Under the pieces are notes generated by a model. It saw nothing but the letters and a program-made list of their open reading frames with translations. It was not told the origin of the DNA and made no database searches. DNA of 64,000 nt, from assembly GCF_019112545.1 (NCBI RefSeq), contig NW_025064883.1, positions 1,981,919 through 2,045,918 on the forward strand, in the 5' to 3' direction. Source of the DNA: Guyanagaster necrorhizus (lineage: Eukaryota; Basidiomycota; Agaricomycetes; Agaricales; Physalacriaceae). Positions 58,248 to 64,000 of the stretch are shown one piece after another (position 1 is the first letter of the stretch; every line of letters begins with the position of its first letter). The position numbers and the translations under genes were made by a program.

Positions 58248-58960
58248 TATATGACATGCAAATCATGAAAAAAGTCTTTATAATAAAGTTAATAAAATTT
58301 AAACATAAATAAACTATCAATTCAAAACTGAGTTTAAAGATCTCCAATAGATCTAGAGTGCAAAAGCAGTAATAAGCATACAGGGCATTATGTCTGATCA
58401 ATGGCCAAATGCTATCAGTATTATATACACTATGCTGGATGATGAGCTCAGTTATAATATATTATGTAATCAGAGCTCTGATCTAGATGATACAAAAAAA
58501 TGCTTAAAATTTTCTTTAGTCAAAGAGATATAATAGATTAGAATGAGCTACACTTATAACATTGTATTACAATACAGCTGCTTTGCAATCTTAGGTTTTA
58601 ATAAATTATATTCTAATTATGAGGTGAATATCTTAAGGTACATAGGTGTAGTCACTGTGTTTTTTCAACTCATTGATTTCTTCAGAGATACACTTTTGTA
58701 GTTGCAAACAATATGAGGGTAGTTGACATTTTGTAAAAAAGAGTATGAAAGATGACTAATAGCATATTATTGAGGCTGAAGTGATGAATAAAAGCTATGT
58801 TTCTCATATTAAAGCTTAGAACAAAGTTTTCCTTTATATTATAAGATATTTATTAAAATTATACCAAAGAATGGAATTAAATGCATATATAGAGACAGAC
58901 AGATTGTATAAATATCAATAAAACTATTGGTAATGTCACTCTTGAGTCAAAATTCAAAAC
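58248..58960. other. AT-rich spacer with a fragment similar to the gypsy-2 LTR
   Basis: No gene. At about 58912-58957, 'caataaaactattggtaatg' followed by 'tcactcttgagtc' matches the gypsy-2 LTR ('gaagctattggcaacgtcacccttgag') with CG sites lost. It is an old fragment of that LTR family, cut by the LTR at 58961. Confidence 0.45.
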
Positions 58961-59477
58961 TGTTAAGCCCAAACTCCACATGATTATCAACACATGATAA
59001 ACAGTTCAGAATCTTGCACTTCAGGTTAGACTGACTGAGTTCACTGGTGTGTTAATAGAAGTGTGTGGTCAAGGCATTGCAAGTCGCTCGAGATAGGATG
59101 GTGAAGAATAAACTTTAGCTCAAAGCTGAGGTATTACAGCAAGAGCTATGTTACTTAAATACTGTTCTGTTATCATACTATAAATAAATGTTCACAAAAG
59201 ATATTGTCTGTCATAGAGCTGTTACCCCTGCTGTTGCCAGGCTCTCCACAAAGGCTGTTGTCTGGTGGGCTGTTGTTGTTGCTGTTACTGCTGTTTAGTG
59301 ACAAAAGAAGTATTGTCTCTCCCTTCACAGCACACAGCTGTATGATAAGACAATGACCGACTGGGTTGCTGAGCTAAGTGTTCTCATAGTCCTAAGTGCT
59401 AGTCTAAGCACCCTGACTAAGCAGAGATAGGGGTCATTTCCAAGGAAAAAGAAAAGAAAATAGAGAAAATCATAACA
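58961..59477 (-). repeat. 3' LTR of gypsy element 3
   Basis: 517 bp in reverse orientation, same family as the element 1 LTRs (TGTTATG...CTTAACA on the minus strand). The adjacent internal sequence is the polypurine tract 'ttaaggaggagg' on the minus strand. Confidence 0.82.
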
Positions 59478-59599
59478 TTACCTCCTCCTTAAGACCATCG
59501 TCCCAATGGTTAAGTTAGGGTAAGTCCTCCTTGCTGGAAGGAGGTGGCCAATCTGCTGGACCTGTTGATCTTTCATTGGCAGGCTTCAAACAAGTTGAA

Positions 59600-62500
59600 G
59601 GGGTGGTACATTGCTCTTCACTGTATGTCTCCACTATTTGTGGCTCGTCTGTTGCAGAGTCATCTTCATCATCCTCTTTAACATGTACTCTGCTGTTGGC
59701 AGGTCAGTTGATGTATATCTGGCTAGATATCATCTCCCTTCCTGTTGTTGCTACATTTGTTTTTGCAGATATAATATTGAATATGACCCTCTTTGTATCC
59801 AATTTATTGATTTTGTGTTCATAGTCCTGAATGGCATCTTCTGCATTCATATATTTTTTGTTGACCCATTGGTTTGATTCTGGTCCATATCCCTTCCAGC
59901 TGACTAAATAGTCAACAGTTGTTTTCATGCCTCTGCCTCATGCTTTAACCTTTCGGGTTTTGTGGTTTAGCATTTCATCGATTTTGTAGTGTTTTTCATC
60001 ATCGATGAGTTCTGGTGGCAGTGGAGGTGGTTTTTCTTGGTTTGGAAAGGCTGGTGCTACGTATGGAGTCAATAATGTTTCATTGAAAACATTATGGATC
60101 CTTTAAATTGTCAGAAGTTGCAATTTATATGCAAATTTGCCAAATTTAGCAATGACTTTGAATAGACCTGTTCGTTTGTCTGCCAGTTTCTGTTTTGGCC
60201 TTGGCAGGTGAAAGTTCATTGTATCCAACCAAACTCTATCGTTGATTGAATATTGATGTGCTGCCTGTCAGTATTTATTATACTGCTTCTTCATTGTTAA
60301 AGTGGCTTTTTCGAGGTTGGTCTTCATTTGTTCATGGATTTTTGCCATTGTTGTTGCAAAATCCTTTGATGCTGGTGTGGTCGTATGGGTTCGCCCTGTT
60401 TCCACCACTGGTGGATTTCACCCATAGTTCATGAAGAACAGGGTTTTTTCTGTTGCTGAGTGAATACAGTTGTTGTGTTAGAATGCTGCTAATGCTAGCC
60501 ATTCCATCCAATCATCTTGTCAATAGCTGATGAAAAGTCATAAGTACTTTTCTATTTTCTGATTGGCCCATTCTGTTTGGCCATCTGTCTGTGGGTGATA
60601 TGCCATTGAGGCATTTCATTTGATATTGAGGAGTCAGTACAAATCGTCTAAGAATTTAGAGATGAATTGTGGTCCTCTGTCAGAAATTACTACTTGAGGC
60701 ATGCTGTATTTTGCATATACCTCATCATGTAGTATTTTTACCCACCCTTCAGATGTTAATTCTGTTGAACAGATGATCAGAATGATCGCCTTCAAGAAGC
60801 AATCGACTATAATGATGATGGCATCATAGCCATCACTTTCAGGAAGCCTGGTTATCATATCCACCAAGATGTGAGTCCATGGTGATGTAGAGACTTTATT
60901 CAGATGCAGTGGGACTGCTCTGAGTTGTGTTAAAGTCTTGCCTCACTGACAAACCTCGCAAGCCTTGATATATCAGGTGATATCATGGTCCATTTTTGGC
61001 CACCAATATTCTCTTAAGACTAATTCCTTAGTTTTAGCAATCCTGGGATGTCCAGCTATCATGTGATTATGACATATGGTGATAATGTCACCTCGCAGTC
61101 TTTGATCCCTCAGGATGTAGATCCGTTCATCATAATAGATCAATCCTCCTTCTTTCTTTAATCTGTGCTCATGATTGAGTGATGGGGCGATTCTTTGATC
61201 CCATTTGTGGGGATCTTAAGTGGCGCTCTTGATGCGTTCATGCATTTTGTCTTCCATTGGCATGATTATTGCCCAGAAGTGCTCTGACCATAATAATACA
61301 ACCTCTTTGTTGTCATCTCCTCCTTAGTTATGATCCATCCTGCAGCTGAGGAAGTCGGCCTTCTTGTTTGCTACTCTGACTTTGTGGTGGAGTGTATACT
61401 TGTATTCTGATAGTTCTGTGACCCATCTGGCTTGTCTGTGATTAAGCTTTTGGGGCTGTCAGAAATATCGAAGATTCTGATGATCAGTCCAGATTTCGAA
61501 GGTGTGATGGGCTCTAATGAGATAATGCTGCTATTTGGCAAGGGCAAGCATTATGGTGAGGAGTTCCTTGTCATAGATTTCATAGTTGTGCTCAGTCACT
61601 GTGAGCATCTTTGACATAAAGGCAACTGATCACCATTTGTTATCTTGTTCCTGTGAGAGGATGGCTCCGATTGCATCTTCACTAGAGTCTGCTTCCACCT
61701 GGAACTTCCTATCCTGGCTTGGTATGGCCAGAATGACATCCTTGGCTAGTTGGCATTTAAGATCATTAAACACTGCCTGTTGGGAAATTCCCCAGCTCTA
61801 TGGGGAATTTCCAGTTAATTGCATCATAGGTCGCACCACTTTGCTGTAATCCCAGATGAACCATCGGTAGAAGTTGGTGAATCTGAGGAATGATTGTAGC
61901 TCCTTCTTCTTGGTCGGTTCCAGCCATTCAGTTACCCCTGCCACTTTGATGGAGTCCATTCTGATGCTTCCTTCACTGATAATGACTCCAAGGTATTCAG
62001 TTTCTAATACCTCGAATTCACATTTTTCAGCCTTGAGGAAGAGTTGGTGCTTCCTCATTAAGGATAATACTTGGTGTACTATCCATCGGTGTTCCTCTTT
62101 GGTTTTGGACATGATAAGTATGTCATCCAAGTAGATCGTTACCTTTCCCATGGCAATGAGATCTTTGAACATGTCATTCATCATCCACTGGAAGGTGGCC
62201 AGTGAGTTAGTCAGTCCAAAGAACATGACAGTCGGTTCGAACAAACCATGGTTAGTTCAAAAAGCAGCCTTCCACTCATTGCCTTTCTTGATTTGCATAT
62301 TATTGTATCCCCACCAGACATCCAGTTTGGTGTAATATTTCATGCTCTGGAGTTTGTCCATTAACTCTGAGATTAATAGAAGAGGATAACGATTTTTGAT
62401 TGTCATCTCGTTAAGTTTCCAATAATTTTGCACTGGTCAGAGTTTCCTATCCTTCTTTTTGATGAAAAAGAAGGGTGATGCTATCAGTTACTTTGATGGC

Positions 62501-62870
62501 TGGATCCTTCTGCTAGATAAGTTTTCTTCGAGAAACTTATCTAGCTCTTGTTGTTTGTTATTGCCTAATGGATAACACTTGCAATTGAGGTTGGCATTTG
62601 CATTAGAGGTTAGTTCGATGGCATGGTCCCAGAGTTTCACATTGGGTAGTTCATCGAAACTGTCTTTGTCGAATAAATCCCAATAATCACGTGCCCATTT
62701 GGGTACCATTTCTTTGAACGTCCTTTCCCCTTTTTTGGCATTGGCTTTTGCCACCAGGTCATTAGCATGATGTACTGCCTGAATGCTAATAGCCCTTTGT
62801 AGATCAATGGCGAGAATGGTTTCACTGTCTTCCATCTCCTCATCCCATCAGTCCTCAGGATCTTCATCCA
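59600..62870 (-). pseudogene. Pol remnant of gypsy element 3
   Basis: From right to left: protease-RT linker ('FDELPNVKLWDHAIEL', 'ELDKFLEENLSSRRIQPSK'); reverse transcriptase (61798-62244, 'FFGLTNSLATFQ', 'VTIYLDDILIMSK' with the YLDD box intact, 'LRFTNFYRWFIWDYS'); RNase H region about 61330-61790; integrase ('MVDMITRLPESDGYDA', 'VVISDRGPQFISKFLDDLY'); and a chromodomain (59704-59928, 'VDYLVSWKGYGPESNQWV'). Many stops and some frame changes. It confirms that this LTR family is a chromovirus. Confidence 0.8.
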
Positions 62871-62873
62871 GTA

Positions 62874-63468
62874 TGTTACAATTTTTCCTATTTTTCCTCT
62901 ATTTTCTTTTCTTTTCCCTCGGAAATGACCCCTATCTTTGCTTAGTCAGAGCACTTAGGCCAGCACCTATGACTGTGGGAACGCTTAGCTCAGCAGCCCA
63001 AGTCAGTCATTCTCCTGTCGCACTGCCATGAGCTGTGAAGGGAGAGACAATCCCCTTTTTGTCCTCAAATTGCAGTGCACGACCACAGCTCTGCAGCAAG
63101 ACAACAGCTCTTTGTGGAGAGCCNNNNNNNNNNNNNNNNNNNNNNNNNNNNNNNNNNNNNNNNNNNNNNNNNNNNNNNNNNNNNNNNNNNNNNNNNNNNN
63201 NNNNNNNNNNNNNNNNNNNNNNNNNNNNNNNNNNNNNNNNNNNNNNNNNNNNNNNNNNAACAGAACAGTATTTAAGTAGTTTAGTTCTCGCTGTAACACC
63301 CCAGTCTCGAACTAAAGTTTTACTTCACCATCTTATCTTGAGCCAACTGTAAACATCTTGACAACACAACACTAGTCACACACAAGTGAACTCTAACAGT
63401 ATAACCCGAAGTGCGAGGTTCTGTTAGTTTATCACATGTCTCTAGTCACATGGAATTTGGGCTTAACA
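62874..63468 (+). repeat. 5' LTR of gypsy element 4, contains an N gap
   Basis: Starts TGTTACAATTTTTCC and ends GCTTAACA. Same family as the element 1 LTR; bases 63124-63258 are 135 Ns, so the true length is uncertain. The junction with the oppositely oriented element 3 at 62873 could be a real insertion or an assembly join. Confidence 0.78.
63124..63258. other. Assembly gap (135 Ns)
   Basis: Run of N inside an LTR present in several nearby copies; a typical place for assembly failure. Confidence 1.
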
Positions 63469-63509
63469 ATTAGTTTGAGACTTCTTGCTTCCTTTTCTCA
63501 AGCCTATTT

Positions 63510-64000
63510 GTGCTGAGAAACCAAATGCCCCCTGCTCTAAATTCATCTGATCCAAACTTTACACATGAGTTCTTTGAACTCCTAGCTTCTATCATTGGAA
63601 CCCTGATCAGCTTATTGGTGATCATACAGCTGTGCTGTGGACGCCAATCCATTACCGCTTGGGCTATCCGACACTATCAAGAATTTCAGCGCATTCATAC
63701 AATCCTCCGAAATGTCATGCCAGACCTCCCCCTCCACGACATCCCTCCCTCTGTCTGAAACTCCGTCCGACACCCCGAAGAAACAGAAGACGAGCCTAGG
63801 AGCTCGACTCAAAGGTGTTCTAGGGAAGAGAAGGAGCAGCAGCGGCATGAATATCCCCCAAGACCCCTGTCGGCAGTCATCCGAAACCCTGGAAACCCTT
63901 GGGCTACAGGGTTTCGATGAACCTGACCAAACACCCCCATCCCCTCCCCTGAGCGTGGCGTCACCACGTCAAGAACAACCATCGCCCAGTCTGGAATTGG
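63510..64000 (+). pseudogene. Leader ORF and start of gag of gypsy element 4 (partial)
   Basis: The frame 63510-63758 encodes the same leader peptide as 38229-38588, with a membrane-like helix ('IIGTLISLLVIIQLC') and 'LPLHDIP', then a TGA. Similarity to element 1 Gag continues in the +1 frame ('KTSLGARLKGVLGKRRSSS') to the window end. The element continues outside the window, so its state cannot be judged. Confidence 0.6.

Larger units (their letters stand above)
58961..62873 (-). mobile_element. Ty3/gypsy element 3, 5'-truncated
   Basis: A 3' LTR and 3.4 kb of pol remain; gag and the 5' LTR are missing where the plus-strand LTR at 62874 begins. It belongs to the same LTR family as element 1 and supplies the pol region that element 1 lacks. 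Confidence 0.8.

Overview
The window looks like nuclear DNA of a filamentous basidiomycete, most likely an Agaricomycete. Short GT-AG introns of about 45-70 bp interrupt most genes. There are several F-box/LRR proteins of the kind expanded in mushrooms, a KRE9/KNH-like GPI-anchored protein, a very large UvrD-type (TRANK1-like) helicase, and chromodomain-bearing Ty3/gypsy elements. I cannot name the species from sequence alone.

Left half (1-31.4 kb), a normal gene compartment. In order: the 3' end of a TRANK1-like helicase paralog (1-987, +); a single-exon FAD oxidoreductase (1160-2659, -); a decayed zinc polyol dehydrogenase that keeps its introns (2963-3438, +); a small secreted protein (5034-5619, +); a frame-broken F-box gene (5779-7005, -); a four-exon CPYC glutaredoxin (9632-10097, +); a complete multi-exon TRANK1-like helicase (10636-18931, -) that is the inverted partner of the fragment at position 1; a 4.2 kb gene-poor stretch; a Bni4/Afr1-like low-complexity protein with a PP1-docking-like motif (23168-26135, +); an F-box remnant; an intact two-exon F-box/LRR gene (29075-30402, +); and a three-exon KRE9/KNH-like GPI protein (30704-31432, +). 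These genes form no obvious pathway or cluster.

Right half (31.8-64 kb), a transposon graveyard. Base composition becomes AT-rich and CpG nearly vanishes outside the younger insertions. It holds a CpG-free F-box relic (32.66-33.59 kb) and a Ty1/copia element on the minus strand. That copia element is split by a 13.27 kb Ty3/gypsy insertion (37639-50908, TSD GATTG). The gypsy element itself contains a second, chromodomain-bearing gypsy element (40739-48602, TSD ATGCG/ATGCA) and a solo LTR (49325-49831, TSD GGAAA). Further right are a second copia reverse-transcriptase relic (53.56-54.27 kb, +), a 1.6 kb very AT-rich stretch, a full-length pogo/CENP-B-like DNA transposon with 23-bp TIRs (55851-58247), a third gypsy element on the minus strand (58961-62873), and the start of a fourth on the plus strand (62874 to the window end) with a 135-base N gap in its LTR.

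The most unusual items are three. The second gypsy element carries a spliced ORF in antisense, encoding a charged coiled coil plus a Zn2Cys6-like cysteine cluster. A gypsy family here has a leader ORF with a predicted membrane segment, seen in two copies with the same +1 frame change. Several elements have been inactivated almost only by transition nonsense mutations, with reading frames of 671 to about 1,340 codons free of indels. All structures and names were read by eye; no database search or alignment was run.
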